A stretch of 64,000 nt of DNA, taken from contig NZ_LT607751.1 in assembly GCF_900090305.1 (NCBI RefSeq), positions 1,860,001 through 1,924,000 of the forward strand, written 5' to 3'. The stretch comes from Micromonospora siamensis (lineage in GTDB: Bacteria; Actinomycetota; Actinomycetes; Mycobacteriales; Micromonosporaceae). The notes under the pieces were generated by a model. It made no database searches and was not told the origin of the DNA. It worked only from the letters and a program-made list of their open reading frames with translations. Positions 43,565 to 52,566 of the stretch are shown here, piece by piece. Numbering within the stretch: the first letter of the stretch is position 1; each line of letters starts with the position of its first letter. Made by a program: the position numbers and the translations under genes.

Positions 43565-44383
43565 TCAGCGGCCCAGGAAGGCGAGGGTGACCGCCGCGAA
43601 CAGCGGCGAGTCCACCAGGTTGTAGTGGGTCAGCCCGGGCAGGATCGCCAGCGCGTGCCCACCCGCCGGCCGCCCCTCACCCGTCCAGCCGCCGTCGCGC
43701 AGCCCGCCGTCGAGCAGCTTGAACACCTCGACGTAGTGGCTCGGCGGGGCCATGTCCGCGTCGCCGGCCACCACCAGCGTCGGCACCCGCAGGCCGCGGA
43801 CCTCCTCGGTGAAGTCGAAGTCGTGCGCCATCGCCTCACCGATCTTGTCGAGCAGCCGGGGGAAGTCCTCCGGGCGGGGCGCGACCCGCATGTACAGCTC
43901 GTACATCGGGGTGTCCTTGAGGAACTCGACGGCGGCGGCGCCCATCTGGCCCTGCTGCGCCCGCATCTCCGGATAGATCGCGTCGCTGCGGATGTTGGCC
44001 GACGCGCTGACCACCCGGCCCACCTTCTCGGGGTGGCGGATGCCGACGTGCAGGGCGACGCCGCCGCCGAGGGAGAAGCCGACGACGTCGGGCTTGTCCA
44101 GGCCGAGGTGGTCGATGAGGGCGGCGATGTCGTCGGCCATCAGCGGGATGTCCAGCGGCCGGTCGATGTCGGCGGTGCGGCCGTGGCCCTGCAGGTCGGG
44201 GAGGATGACCTGGTGCTTGGCGGCCAGGGCGGGCAGGATCGCGCCGAACATCTCGCCGGAGCCGAGGCCGCCGTGCAGCAGGATCAGCGGGCTGCCCTGC
44301 CCGTGCGTCTCGTAGTACAGGTGCAGGCCGTTGACGTCGGCGTACTCGCCGGTGACGGTGCCGGGCTGCGCGGTGGTGCTCAT
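43565..44383 (-). CDS. Alpha/beta-fold hydrolase
   Basis: 272 residues. The nucleophile elbow is GFSLGGGVALHVG, with HG in ILLHGGLGSG forming the oxyanion hole and LPGLTHYNLVD holding the catalytic His; the acid is in GDADMAPP. No signal peptide, so cytoplasmic. The ATG at 44383 has GGAGGA eight bases upstream. It faces an ECF sigma gene across 129 bases, an arrangement reminiscent of SigG-linked hydrolases in actinobacteria; the sigma may read this promoter (inference). Substrate unknown. Confidence 0.88.
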   Translation of the reverse strand: MSTTAQPGTVTGEYADVNGLHLYYETHGQGSPLILLHGGLGSGEMFGAILPALAAKHQVILPDLQGHGRTADIDRPLDIPLMADDIAALIDHLGLDKPDVVGFSLGGGVALHVGIRHPEKVGRVVSASANIRSDAIYPEMRAQQGQMGAAAVEFLKDTPMYELYMRVAPRPEDFPRLLDKIGEAMAHDFDFTEEVRGLRVPTLVVAGDADMAPPSHYVEVFKLLDGGLRDGGWTGEGRPAGGHALAILPGLTHYNLVDSPLFAAVTLAFLGR

Positions 44384-44512
44384 GGCGGGTTCCTCCGGGT
44401 CGTGTCCTGTCGTGTTGCGGGGTGGACCGGGCGGGCGCCGGGAACTCATCGGTGACCCCGACACATTTTCTTCGGGGGCAAGGCTGTCGGGGGTGCGGGT
44501 TAGGTTGTCGGC

Positions 44513-45589
44513 ATGAGCGAGGTCGCTACCAGCACGTCCGTCGAGGAGCTCCTGGAGCCTTACCGGTCGGAGCTGACCGGCTACTGCTACCGGATGCTCG
44601 GCTCCGCCTTCGAGGCCGAGGACGCGGTGCAGGACACGTTCGTGCGCGCCTGGCGCAGCTTCGAGCGGTTCGAGGGCCGGTCGGCGCTGCGGACCTGGCT
44701 CTACCGGATCGCCACGAACGTCTGCCTGAGCATGCTGACCAGCGCCCAGCGTCGGGTCCGTCCGATGGACCTCGGGCCCGCCGCCTCCGGCGACGCCACC
44801 CACCCCGGCGAGCCGCGCCCCGACGAGATCTGGACCGGGCCGGCGCCCGACGACCGCGTGCTGCCCGAGCGCGCCGACCCGGCCGAGGTGATCGCCGGCC
44901 GCGAGTCGGTGCGGCTGGCGTTCGTGGCCGCGCTGCAACACCTGCCGCCCAGACAGCGGGCCGTGCTGATCCTGCGTGAGGTGCTGGCCTGGTCGGCGCA
45001 GGAGGTCGCCGAGCTGCTCGACACCAGCGTCGCGAGCGTCAACAGCGCGCTGCAACGGGCCCGCGCCACCCTCGCCGCCGCCGACACCCGCGGCGACGTC
45101 CGCCGGCCTCTCGACGACGAGCAGCGGGCGCTGCTCGCGCGCTACGTGCGGGCCTTCGAGGCGTACGACCTGACGGCGCTGGCCGCGCTGCTGCACGAGG
45201 ACGCCACCCTGTCCATGCCGCCGATGCCGCTGTGGCTGCGCGGCCCCCGCGACATCACCACCTGGATGGCGGGCACGGGTCGCGGCTGCCGTGGCTCCCG
45301 GCTCGTGCCGGTGCTGGCAAACGGTCAGCCGGCGTTCGCGCAGTACCGCCCCGACCCCGACGGGCCCGGCCATGGGGCGTGGGCGCTGGTCGTCCTGGAC
45401 ATCTCAGCGGGTCGGATCACCCGGCTCAACTACTTCCTCGACACCGACCGGCTGTTCCCGCTCTTCGGCCTGCCCGACCGGCTCGAAGAGGGCGCGGGCG
45501 AGGCCGAGCAGGCCGGCCAGCTCCCGCAGGCCGGGGTGGCCGCCGTCGACCACGAGCCGCCAGCCGTGCCGTCGCGCCGTCAGCCGTAG
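44513..45589 (+). CDS. ECF sigma factor with C-terminal SnoaL-like domain (SigG-like)
   Basis: 358 residues. Region 2 ([39 protein letters not shown] and [15 protein letters not shown]), region 4 ([47 protein letters not shown]), then a SnoaL-like domain ([27 protein letters not shown]) that regulates activity in SigG/SigJ-type factors instead of an anti-sigma protein. The last 60 residues, rich in Glu/Ala/Pro, overlap the antisense STAS gene by 186 bases and may be a recent extension of the reading frame. Confidence 0.88.
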   Translation: MSEVATSTSVEELLEPYRSELTGYCYRMLGSAFEAEDAVQDTFVRAWRSFERFEGRSALRTWLYRIATNVCLSMLTSAQRRVRPMDLGPAASGDATHPGEPRPDEIWTGPAPDDRVLPERADPAEVIAGRESVRLAFVAALQHLPPRQRAVLILREVLAWSAQEVAELLDTSVASVNSALQRARATLAAADTRGDVRRPLDDEQRALLARYVRAFEAYDLTALAALLHEDATLSMPPMPLWLRGPRDITTWMAGTGRGCRGSRLVPVLANGQPAFAQYRPDPDGPGHGAWALVVLDISAGRITRLNYFLDTDRLFPLFGLPDRLEEGAGEAEQAGQLPQAGVAAVDHEPPAVPSRRQP

Positions 45590-45751
45590 CCGCGCCAGCG
45601 CCTCCACCGTGACCAGGTCCGGGTCGACCAACGCCGCCACGTCGCAGACCACCACCCCGGGAGGCCGGTCGCGCAGCACCTCCGCCAGGTCGGCGCAGAG
45701 GGCGGGAACGTCCGCCCGGGTCAGCCGTGCGCCGACGGCGAAACAGAGCAT
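45404..45751 (-). CDS. STAS-domain protein overlapping the ECF sigma 3' end
   Basis: 115 residues. [60 protein letters not shown], in the order of a STAS (anti-sigma-antagonist-like) fold: beta strand, helix, strand with CDVAAL, then helices. The conserved phosphorylatable Ser is not obvious; the corresponding site reads [11 protein letters not shown]. The C-terminal third (from about residue 85) overlaps the sigma gene on the other strand. An in-frame GTG twelve bases upstream is an alternative start. A real gene is likely because the fold is coherent, unlike the shadow frames around it. Confidence 0.6.
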   Translation of the reverse strand: MLCFAVGARLTRADVPALCADLAEVLRDRPPGVVVCDVAALVDPDLVTVEALARLRLTARRHGWRLVVDGGHPGLRELAGLLGLARALFEPVGQAEEREQPVGVEEVVEPGDPTR

Positions 45752-45825
45752 GGAGGTGGCCACGCCGGTAGGACCGCCGGCAGCCGGCAAACTCACCGCT
45801 GCCGGCGCGGCGATCCGGTACGCCC

Positions 45826-46590
45826 CTACTTCCCGTGCGGGTCGGCGGCGTTGAGGGTCGCCACCACCTGGTCGTAGTCGCCGCGCGCCTCGCCGTGGCG
45901 CAGGAACTTCACCCGCTCCACCTGGATCTCCTTCGCGTCGGGCTGCGCCTCGATCAGCGCCACCACCTCGGCCACGAAGTCGTCCAGCGGCATCGCGAAC
46001 TCGCTGTTCTCCTGCCCCGGCAGCAGCCCGGTACGCACCGCCGGCGGCACCAGTTCCACCACCTTCACGCTGGTGTCGGCCAGCTGCAGCCGGATCGACT
46101 CGCTCAGCATGTGGATGGCGGCCTTCGAGGCGTTGTAGCTGGGGGTGGCGGCCAGTGGCGCGAACGCCAGACCCGAGGAGACCGTCACGATCGTGGCGTC
46201 CGGCCGGGTCCGCAGGTGCTCGACGAACGCGGCGATCAGCCGGATCGGGCCGAGCACGTTGGTGGTGATGATCGACTCGGCGGAGTCGAGGAACCCGTCC
46301 GGGCGGTGCCAGTCCTCGACCCGCATGATGCCGGCCATCGCCACCAGGACGTTCAGGTCCGGGTGCCGCTCCAGCACCTGCCGGGCGGCCGAGACGATGC
46401 TCGCCGGGTCTGCCGTGTCGATCTCCACGGTGTCGATGCCCGGGTAGTCGGCGGCGATCTTCGCCAGCAGGTCGGCGCGCCGGCCGCCCAGGATGACGGT
46501 GTTCCCCTTGGCGTGCAGCTCCAGCGCGAGGGCCAGGCCGATGCCGCTCGTCGAGCCGGGGATGAAGATGGTGTTCCCGGAAATGTCCAT
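45826..46590 (-). CDS. Short-chain dehydrogenase (DltE/SDR-like)
   Basis: 254 residues. The cofactor loop is GSTSGIGLALALELHAKGNTVILGGRRADLL (NADP preference from the Arg-Arg after strand 2), the NAG motif is present as MAGIM, and the active site is S in TVSSGLAF with YNASKAA supplying Tyr and Lys. Cytoplasmic oxidoreductase of unknown substrate. It is divergent from the XRE regulator at 46691 with 100 bases between, the usual pairing of an SDR with its own regulator. Confidence 0.9.
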   Translation of the reverse strand: MDISGNTIFIPGSTSGIGLALALELHAKGNTVILGGRRADLLAKIAADYPGIDTVEIDTADPASIVSAARQVLERHPDLNVLVAMAGIMRVEDWHRPDGFLDSAESIITTNVLGPIRLIAAFVEHLRTRPDATIVTVSSGLAFAPLAATPSYNASKAAIHMLSESIRLQLADTSVKVVELVPPAVRTGLLPGQENSEFAMPLDDFVAEVVALIEAQPDAKEIQVERVKFLRHGEARGDYDQVVATLNAADPHGK

Positions 46591-46690
46591 GTCCCCAGCC
46601 TGCCGCCAACCCGCTCCGCCGGTGCAGAGACCGGTCATCGGGGGATCCGCGATCCCTGGTTGGGCCGCTCGGCCGGCGGATACTGGGATC

Positions 46691-47539
46691 ATGGACCGCG
46701 CAGCCCTGGCCGACTTCCTCCGCCGACGCCGGGAGACCCTGCAACCCTCCGACGTCGGGCTCGCCCCCGGCGCCCGCCGCCGCGCCCCCGGCCTGCGCCG
46801 CGAGGAGGTCGCCGCGCTCGCCGCCATGTCGACCGACTACTACACCCGCCTCGAGCAGCGGCGCGGACCGCAGCCCAGCCCGCAGATGCTCACCGCGCTG
46901 GCCCGGGCGCTACGCCTCACCGGCGGGGAACGCGACTACCTGTTCCGGGTGGCCGGGCAGAACGCCCCCACCCCGGTCACCGCGGCCACCCACGTCGCCC
47001 CGGCGCTGCTGCGCGTCCTGGACCGGCTGGAGGACACCCCGGCGCTGATCCTGTCCAACCTCGGCGAGACGCTCGTGCAGAACCGGCTGTCCAAGGCCCT
47101 GCTCGGTGACCGGTCCGGGCACACCGGGCTGGCCCGCAGCGAGGCGTACCGGTGGTTCACCGAACCCGACGAACGGCTCCGCTACCCCCAGGACGACCGG
47201 CCCCGGCAGAGCCGCGCCCAGGTCGCCAACCTGCGCGCCGCGTACGGGACGATGGGCCCGCAGTCCCGCGCCGGCGAGCTGGTCCGCGCGCTGCAGAAGG
47301 CCAGCGGAGAGTTCGCGGAACTGTGGGAACGCCACGAGGTCGCACAGCGCTTCGCCGACCACAAGACGATCGTCCACCCCGAGCTGGGCCCGATCGAGCT
47401 GGACTGCCAGGCGCTCTTCACCGAGGACCAGTCGCAGGCGCTGCTGGTGCTGACCGCTCCGCCGCGCAGCGAGGCGGACGAGAAGCTGCGGCTGCTCGCC
47501 GTGCTCGGCCACGAACGTTTTCCCGCTGGGCAGCCCTGA
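46691..47539 (+). CDS. XRE regulator with MmyB-like ligand domain
   Basis: 282 residues. An N-terminal HTH (LADFLRRRRETLQPSDVGLAPGARRRAPGLRREEVAALAAMSTDYYTRLEQRRG) is followed by an MmyB-like PAS-fold domain (residues 100-265), a hydrophobic-pocket domain, with NLGETLVQNRL, HPELGPIELDC and LLVLTAPPRSEADEKLRLL. Such regulators usually repress or activate the divergent oxidoreductase, here the SDR at 45826-46590. The YciI-like gene follows after 23 bases. Confidence 0.9.
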   Translation: MDRAALADFLRRRRETLQPSDVGLAPGARRRAPGLRREEVAALAAMSTDYYTRLEQRRGPQPSPQMLTALARALRLTGGERDYLFRVAGQNAPTPVTAATHVAPALLRVLDRLEDTPALILSNLGETLVQNRLSKALLGDRSGHTGLARSEAYRWFTEPDERLRYPQDDRPRQSRAQVANLRAAYGTMGPQSRAGELVRALQKASGEFAELWERHEVAQRFADHKTIVHPELGPIELDCQALFTEDQSQALLVLTAPPRSEADEKLRLLAVLGHERFPAGQP

Positions 47540-47562
47540 GCCAGCGGTGAATACTGCCGCGC

Positions 47563-48114
47563 ATGGAGTTCCTGATCTACCACCGGGACCGGCCGGGTTC
47601 GGTGGCGCTGCGTGACGAGCTGATCCAGGCGCACTGGGCCTACATGGACCGGTACGCCGAGCAGATGATCGCCCGCGGCCCGACCCTCGCCGACGACTTC
47701 GACACGCCCACCGGCAGCGTGCACATCCTCGACCTGCCCGATCCGGCCGCCGCCCGCGCGTTCGCCTTCGACGAGCCCAACTATCAGGCCGGCGTCTACC
47801 GCGACGTGCTGATCCGCCGGTGGCGCAACACGCTGGGCCGCACCATGTGGCAGTTCCCCGGCGGTCGGACCGGCGGCAGTCGCTACCTGGTGCTGGGGTT
47901 CGGCGCGGGACAGGTCGCCGACCTGGAGGTGCCGGCCGACCCGGAAGAGCTGATCGCGTACGGGCCGCTGCTCGCCGACGACGGCACGGTATGGCTCGGC
48001 ACCGCCGCGCTCGTCCGGGCACCGGACCCCGACGCGGCGCGGGCCGTCCTCACCGCCGGCCGGTACGCCGCCGTCGAGGTGCACAACTGGCAGTTCGGCG
48101 GCCGCCCGTCCTGA
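47563..48114 (+). CDS. Duplicated YciI-like domain protein
   Basis: 183 residues made of two similar halves, each a YciI-type ferredoxin-like domain: EFLIYHRDRPGSVALRDELIQAHWAYMDRYAEQMIARGPTLADD (with the His typical of YciI) and, after residue 100, RYLVLGFGAGQVADLEVPADPEELIAYGPLLADDG. The SDR/XRE genes are upstream and it may be co-transcribed with the XRE gene (23-base gap). No substrate is known. Two hairpins follow. Confidence 0.8.
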   Translation: MEFLIYHRDRPGSVALRDELIQAHWAYMDRYAEQMIARGPTLADDFDTPTGSVHILDLPDPAAARAFAFDEPNYQAGVYRDVLIRRWRNTLGRTMWQFPGGRTGGSRYLVLGFGAGQVADLEVPADPEELIAYGPLLADDGTVWLGTAALVRAPDPDAARAVLTAGRYAAVEVHNWQFGGRPS

Positions 48115-48149
48115 GCCCCCGTCCGCGCACCTGCCGGCGAACGGCGGAA

Positions 48150-48186
48150 CGCCCGGACACCCGTCGTGACGACGGACATCCGGGCG
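48150..48186 (+). terminator. Terminator after the YciI gene
   Basis: GCCCGGA-CAC-CCGTCGT / ACGACGG-ACA-TCCGGGC forms a two-part stem with symmetric internal loops and a one-base turn, 35 bases after the stop. Confidence 0.75.
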
Positions 48187-48209
48187 CTCAACCTCCTTGC
48201 GGCCGGTGG

Positions 48210-48261
48210 TTAAGAAGGGGCCCCTGCTATACCGAATGCGTTAACAAGGGACCCCTCCTTA
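48210..48261. repeat. Micromonospora-type intergenic hairpin (AAGGGGCCCCT family)
   Basis: TTAAGAAGGGGCCCCT on the left pairs with a diverged right arm ending CCTCCTTA, around GCTATACCGAATGCGTTAACA. I recall near-identical sequences as frequent intergenic repeats in Micromonospora. It ends five bases before the metallopeptidase stop, so it probably terminates that transcript. Confidence 0.7.
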
Positions 48262-48265
48262 CACC

Positions 48266-50482
48266 TCAGCCGGGCTGGACGACGCCGTTCACCTTCAGGG
48301 TGTACGGGGCGTACTGCTGGACCTGCTCGGTCGGCTCGTCGTAGGCGACGATCGCGACCACCTTCGGGAACAGGAAGAGAACCGCCCGCTGCGCCGGAGT
48401 CAGCGTCACGCTCGACTTGCCGTCGAACTGGAGCTGCAGCGCGATGGAGTGCTTCTCGTCGAGGCCGACGAGCCGCAGGTTCCAGTTGTCCACCTCGACC
48501 GGCTTGATCTCGGTGGGCGAGTCGAACGGGGCGAGGCTGCTGCCGTCGCTGATCGTCGTCCCGCCGACGGTGATGTCGTCGATCAGCAGGCCACCCTCGT
48601 TGACGCCGCCGTCGCTGACATAGCGGAAGCCGAGCAGGATGCTCTTGCCGGCGTACGCGGACAGGTCGTAGGTGTGCGCCTCGAACCCGTTGGTGGTGCC
48701 GTTGAGCGCCGGGCCGAGCGGCCCGTCGACCGTCTTGTCACCTCCGATGGCGGTGTAGGTGGCGCCGCCGTCGGTGGAGACGGTGACGTACCCGTAGTCG
48801 AAGCCCGCCTCGGCGCCGTACTTGGCGACGAAGCGCAGCGTCGGGTCGGCCGTCGGCACGGTCACCGGGGTGACCGCGGTGGCGTCGGTGTTGTTGACGT
48901 TGCCAGAGAACAGCACCGGGTTGCCGGGACGGTCCGGGTCGTCGTTGACGACGGTCCAGGCCAGCGGCTGCGCCGGCAGGGTCTTCGCGCCGGTGAAGGA
49001 GAGCGACCGCAGGTCACGGCCGCGCAGCACCGTGCCGTCGGCCTTCTGCAGCGGCACGTAGTCCGCCCCGTTCGGCGCCGCGCCCGGCGTGGCGTACGCC
49101 CGCGGGTTGGCCAGGTTCACCGTGGAGCGCAGGCTCGGGGTGGTCACCCGGCTCTTCGGCACACCGAGCATCACGCCGCGGCGGTCCCCGACGACCTTGT
49201 CCACCAGGGTCATGGTCTGGTAGTCGTGGATCACCTGGTACATGTTCTTGACGCCCTCGGCGGCCAGCAGCGCCTGCAGGCTGGCCAGACCCTGCCGCGC
49301 ACCGTCACGGTGCAGGGCGGAGATGAAGTCCGTGCCGTACCGGTCGTAGAGGAACTGCATGAACGAGTACGCGTTGCCGTAGTCGGCGAGCACCGCGTTC
49401 GGGTTCGGGCTCTCCCCCCACAGGGTCAGCGAGTTCTCCGGGCCACCGCAGTCGCGCGGGTTGGTGTTGTACGGCGTCTGCACCGGCCCGAAGCCCTGGA
49501 AGCAGTACAGGTGGCTGTCCGCGCCCCGGTCGAACACGGTGGCGGTGGTGTCGACGTAGCCCACGAGCGACTGGGCGAAGTCGGACAGGCCCTCGTTCAT
49601 CCAGGTCGTCTCGAACGGGTCCGTGTAGGAGTGCAGCAGGTGCTGGTACTCGTGGGCGAAGGTGCCCTCGTAGCTGCGCGGCCGGGCCGGGCGGCTGGTG
49701 CACAGGTCGTCGGTCGGCTCGTTCGGCGGGTTGGCGCCGGTGCGGTGCGCCCAGTCGAACGCGTCGATCGTCATCACGTTGCGGTCGAACAGCTCGTTGA
49801 GCTGCGAGGAGAAGAACCCGGCGATGTAGGTCGGGGCGGCCGGGAAGGTGTAGTAGTTGTCGTCGCGGACGTTGTCGACCAGCGTGACGGTCTTGCTGCC
49901 GCCACCGGTGTAGTCGCCGCCGTTGCCGCTGGCGTCCGGGCCGAGCAGCGCGTTGCTGCCGTCGCGGTCCGGCGCGACGCTGAACGCCGCCGACTCCTTC
50001 GGGTACATGTTGTTGTCGAACTCGTTGACCAGGTCCGCCACCTGCGCGTCGGTGACCGTCGTCGAGTCCGGAACCTGGGTGCGGCAGTCACCGGCCGGGA
50101 AGGCGATGTCGTTGGCCACCCACACCTCGATGTGGTTGCCGACGCCCCGCAGGGTGTAGTCCTTGCGGTAGTACCGGCCCTGGAGGTCGTCGAGTCCCAG
50201 CCACTGCCGGACGGTGCCGACCGCCGGCGTCTCGGCCGCCGCCAGGCCCTTCGAGCGGGCCTGCGCCCGCGGCTGGTAGCGGGTCGGGGTCTTGACCGGC
50301 TTGCCGTCGAGGGTGAAGTCCTTACGGGTGAGTTCCCGGGTGTCGTCGGTCCGGGCCTGCTTCGCGGCGTCCGCAGTGGTGGGTGCGGCGGGTGCGGCCA
50401 CCGCGGCGGATGCGTGCACGACGCTGAACAGGGGTAGAACGATGGTGATGGCTGCTGCACCGGCGAGGCGGCGACGTGCCAT
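48266..50482 (-). CDS. Secreted M6-like (immune inhibitor A type) metallopeptidase
   Basis: 738 residues. A Sec signal (MARRRLAGAAAITIVLPLFSVVHASAAVAAP) is followed by a pro-region and a zinc peptidase domain with H277-E-Y-Q-H281 (HEYQHLLHSYTDPFETTWMNEGLSDF) and E297 as third ligand. A beta-sandwich of about 190 residues (PTLRFVAKYGAEAGFDYGYVTVSTDGGATYTAI, with LLIDDITVGG) resembles the immune inhibitor A C-terminal module. Extracellular protease. A stop-proximal hairpin ends the gene. No inhibitor is adjacent. Confidence 0.85.
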   Translation of the reverse strand: MARRRLAGAAAITIVLPLFSVVHASAAVAAPAAPTTADAAKQARTDDTRELTRKDFTLDGKPVKTPTRYQPRAQARSKGLAAAETPAVGTVRQWLGLDDLQGRYYRKDYTLRGVGNHIEVWVANDIAFPAGDCRTQVPDSTTVTDAQVADLVNEFDNNMYPKESAAFSVAPDRDGSNALLGPDASGNGGDYTGGGSKTVTLVDNVRDDNYYTFPAAPTYIAGFFSSQLNELFDRNVMTIDAFDWAHRTGANPPNEPTDDLCTSRPARPRSYEGTFAHEYQHLLHSYTDPFETTWMNEGLSDFAQSLVGYVDTTATVFDRGADSHLYCFQGFGPVQTPYNTNPRDCGGPENSLTLWGESPNPNAVLADYGNAYSFMQFLYDRYGTDFISALHRDGARQGLASLQALLAAEGVKNMYQVIHDYQTMTLVDKVVGDRRGVMLGVPKSRVTTPSLRSTVNLANPRAYATPGAAPNGADYVPLQKADGTVLRGRDLRSLSFTGAKTLPAQPLAWTVVNDDPDRPGNPVLFSGNVNNTDATAVTPVTVPTADPTLRFVAKYGAEAGFDYGYVTVSTDGGATYTAIGGDKTVDGPLGPALNGTTNGFEAHTYDLSAYAGKSILLGFRYVSDGGVNEGGLLIDDITVGGTTISDGSSLAPFDSPTEIKPVEVDNWNLRLVGLDEKHSIALQLQFDGKSSVTLTPAQRAVLFLFPKVVAIVAYDEPTEQVQQYAPYTLKVNGVVQPG

Positions 50483-50613
50483 TGGCCCCCCTAAGGGATC
50501 TGAAATGGATCATCGGCGGGGTACCGATCGATCGTTGTGCCAATGACGTTCGTAGCCGGAGAAGTTGCCGTTGGCAACAGGTGGCGCCGGACAATTGTCA
50601 GGTAGGACTGAAC

Positions 50614-50652
50614 GGACGACCCTCCCGGGAGAATGTCCCGGGAGGGTCGTCC
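50614..50652 (-). terminator. Terminator after the GYD gene
   Basis: A perfect 17-bp stem with a five-base loop (GAATG); the core is CGACCCTCCCGGGA. It lies 13 bases after the minus-strand GYD gene. Confidence 0.88.
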
Positions 50653-50665
50653 AGATCAGGTGCGG

Positions 50666-50986
50666 TCAGGCGCCTGGCGGCTCGTACGCGACCCGCAGCT
50701 GCATCACCTGGTCGACGTCCGCGGGCGTCATCAGCGGCGTGACCCGCAGGTCCAGCCCGCCGGCGGCGCGGATCGCCAGTGCGATGCTCACCGCCGTCTG
50801 CTGGTCCGGCAGGTCGCACAGCACGTAGGAGTCGTGCTCCTCGAACGCGAAGTACAGCGCCTCCACCGACCCGCCCGCGTTCTCGATCATCGAGGTCACG
50901 ATCTCGGCGCGTCTCGTCCCGCCGTCCTGCCGCAGCCCTTTGACGCCCTGAACGGTGTAGGTCGCCGTGAGCAGGAACTTCGCCAC
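50666..50986 (-). CDS. GYD-domain protein
   Basis: 106 residues, the length of a single GYD (ferredoxin-like) domain: KFLLTATYTVQGVKGLRQDGGTRRAEIVTSMIENAGGSVEALYFAFEEHDSYVLCDLPD. The GYD motif is replaced by HDSYV, as in many actinobacterial members. The role is unknown; some GYD-type proteins are dimeric small-molecule binders. It is divergent from the ATPase at 51130 with 143 bases between. Confidence 0.85.
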   Translation of the reverse strand: MAKFLLTATYTVQGVKGLRQDGGTRRAEIVTSMIENAGGSVEALYFAFEEHDSYVLCDLPDQQTAVSIALAIRAAGGLDLRVTPLMTPADVDQVMQLRVAYEPPGA

Positions 50987-51129
50987 CTTGACACCCCCGA
51001 TGTCCGACTCGATCGCCCCGCCTGCGCCGGCCGGGCCGCGCGGCGGATACCCGCTCGGCCCGCCGCCACGCCTGCGGTGTCGGTGCCGGGCGGTAGGGTC
51101 CGCAGGCAGCCGATCGGGGAGGGGACGGG

Positions 51130-52458
51130 ATGCTCGGACTGGAAGCGCCGCCCGCCGTCGAGGCGGAGCGGGTGATCACCGCCGTGCTGGCCGACCTGCG
51201 CTCCGGCGACCACCGCGGCGTGGTCGTCGACTCCCCGCCCGGCGCCGGCAAGTCCACCCTCGTCGTGCGGGCCGCCGTCGAGCTGGCCGCCGCCGGCGAG
51301 TCGCTGATCATCGTGGCGCAGACCAACGAACAGGTCGACGACCTCATCGACCGGCTCGCCCGCAAGGCCCCCGAGCTGCGCATCGGCCGGCTCTCCGCCA
51401 CCGAGTACAAGCCCTCCGCCCGGGTCCGCGGCCACGAGACGGTCCGGGTCGCGGCCAAGGTCACCGACCTCGCCGATTCGGCCGTCATCATCGGTACGGC
51501 CGCCAAGTGGGCCACCGTCGGAGAGGGGGTCTGGCCGTGGGCGATCGTGGACGAGGCGTACCAGATGCGCTCGGACGCCCTGCTGCGCGTGGCCGGCAGG
51601 TTCGAACGGGCCCTGTTCGTGGGGGATCCCGGGCAGCTCGACCCGTTCTCCACCGTCGAGACGCTGCGCTGGACCGGTCTGACCTGGGATCCGATGCAGT
51701 CCGCGGTGGCCACCCTGCTGCGGCACAACCCGCAGCTGCCCGTGCACCGGCTGCCCGTGTCGTGGCGGCTACCCGCCACCGCCGCGCCGCTGGTCGCGGC
51801 CGCCTTCTATCCGTTCACCGGGTTCCGGGCCGGCACCGGGCCCGCCGACCGGGCGCTGACCCTCACCGAGCCCGGCGCGGGCGACCGGCTAGACGCGGCG
51901 GTGGAGGTGGCCGCCACGACGGGCTGGGCGCTCTACGAGCTGCCGGCCCGGCAGACCATGCGTACCGACCCGGAGGCCGCCGCCGCGTGCGCGGCGCTCG
52001 CGCTGCGGGTGCTGCGGCGCGGCGCCGTCGCGATCTCCGAGCAGGCCCCCGGCGGTACGCCCGTCACCGCGGACCGGATCGCCGTCGGCGCCGCCCACCG
52101 CGACCAGGTCGCGGTCATCCGCGCCCGGCTCGGAGAAGAGGGCGCGGGCATCACCGTCGACACGGCCAACCGGCTCCAGGGCCGCGAGTACGACGTGACC
52201 ATCGTGCTGCACCCGCTCTCCGGCCGGCGCGACGCCACCGCGTTCCACCTGGAGTCGGGGCGGCTCTGCGTGCTGACCTCGCGGCACCGGCACGCGTGCC
52301 TGGTGGTGGCGCGGGCCGGGATCGGGGAGCTGCTAGACGCGCATCCGTCGACGGAGACGGTGCACCTGGACGTGCCGGTGAAGTTCCCGGACGGCTGGGA
52401 GGCCAACCACGCCATGCTCGCCGCCTGGCAGGACCACCACCGGGTCGCGGTCGACTGA
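51130..52458 (+). CDS. SF1-type AAA/helicase-like ATPase
   Basis: 442 residues. Walker A is SPPGAGKSTL (residues 35-44), the DE box is WAIVDEAYQM, motif III follows as FVGDPGQLDPF, motif V-like TVDTANRLQGREYDVTIV and motif VI-like VLTSRHRHACLVV complete an Upf1/DNA2-like SF1 core. There is no accessory 1B/2B insertion or nuclease, so it is a minimal helicase or NTPase. The start at 51130 has GGGAGGGGACGGG upstream. Stand-alone gene; a role in nucleic acid processing is inferred from the fold only. Confidence 0.8.
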   Translation: MLGLEAPPAVEAERVITAVLADLRSGDHRGVVVDSPPGAGKSTLVVRAAVELAAAGESLIIVAQTNEQVDDLIDRLARKAPELRIGRLSATEYKPSARVRGHETVRVAAKVTDLADSAVIIGTAAKWATVGEGVWPWAIVDEAYQMRSDALLRVAGRFERALFVGDPGQLDPFSTVETLRWTGLTWDPMQSAVATLLRHNPQLPVHRLPVSWRLPATAAPLVAAAFYPFTGFRAGTGPADRALTLTEPGAGDRLDAAVEVAATTGWALYELPARQTMRTDPEAAAACAALALRVLRRGAVAISEQAPGGTPVTADRIAVGAAHRDQVAVIRARLGEEGAGITVDTANRLQGREYDVTIVLHPLSGRRDATAFHLESGRLCVLTSRHRHACLVVARAGIGELLDAHPSTETVHLDVPVKFPDGWEANHAMLAAWQDHHRVAVD

Positions 52459-52506
52459 CCGGAACGGCTCACCTGGCGAGGTGCGGTCCGTCGCGCGTTT
52501 CCTTCC

Positions 52507-52566
52507 CGACACGCCGAGTCGTGTCGTCGTCAGGCCTGATTCGGAACCCATAGCATCAACGCTATG
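52507..52566. promoter_or_regulatory. Dyads in front of the toxin-antitoxin genes
   Basis: CGACACG-CCGAGT-CGTGTCG (52507-52526) and CATAGC-ATCAAC-GCTATG (52549-52566) are perfect inverted repeats; the second covers the toxin start codon. Both are in the expected place for antitoxin operators. Confidence 0.55.
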
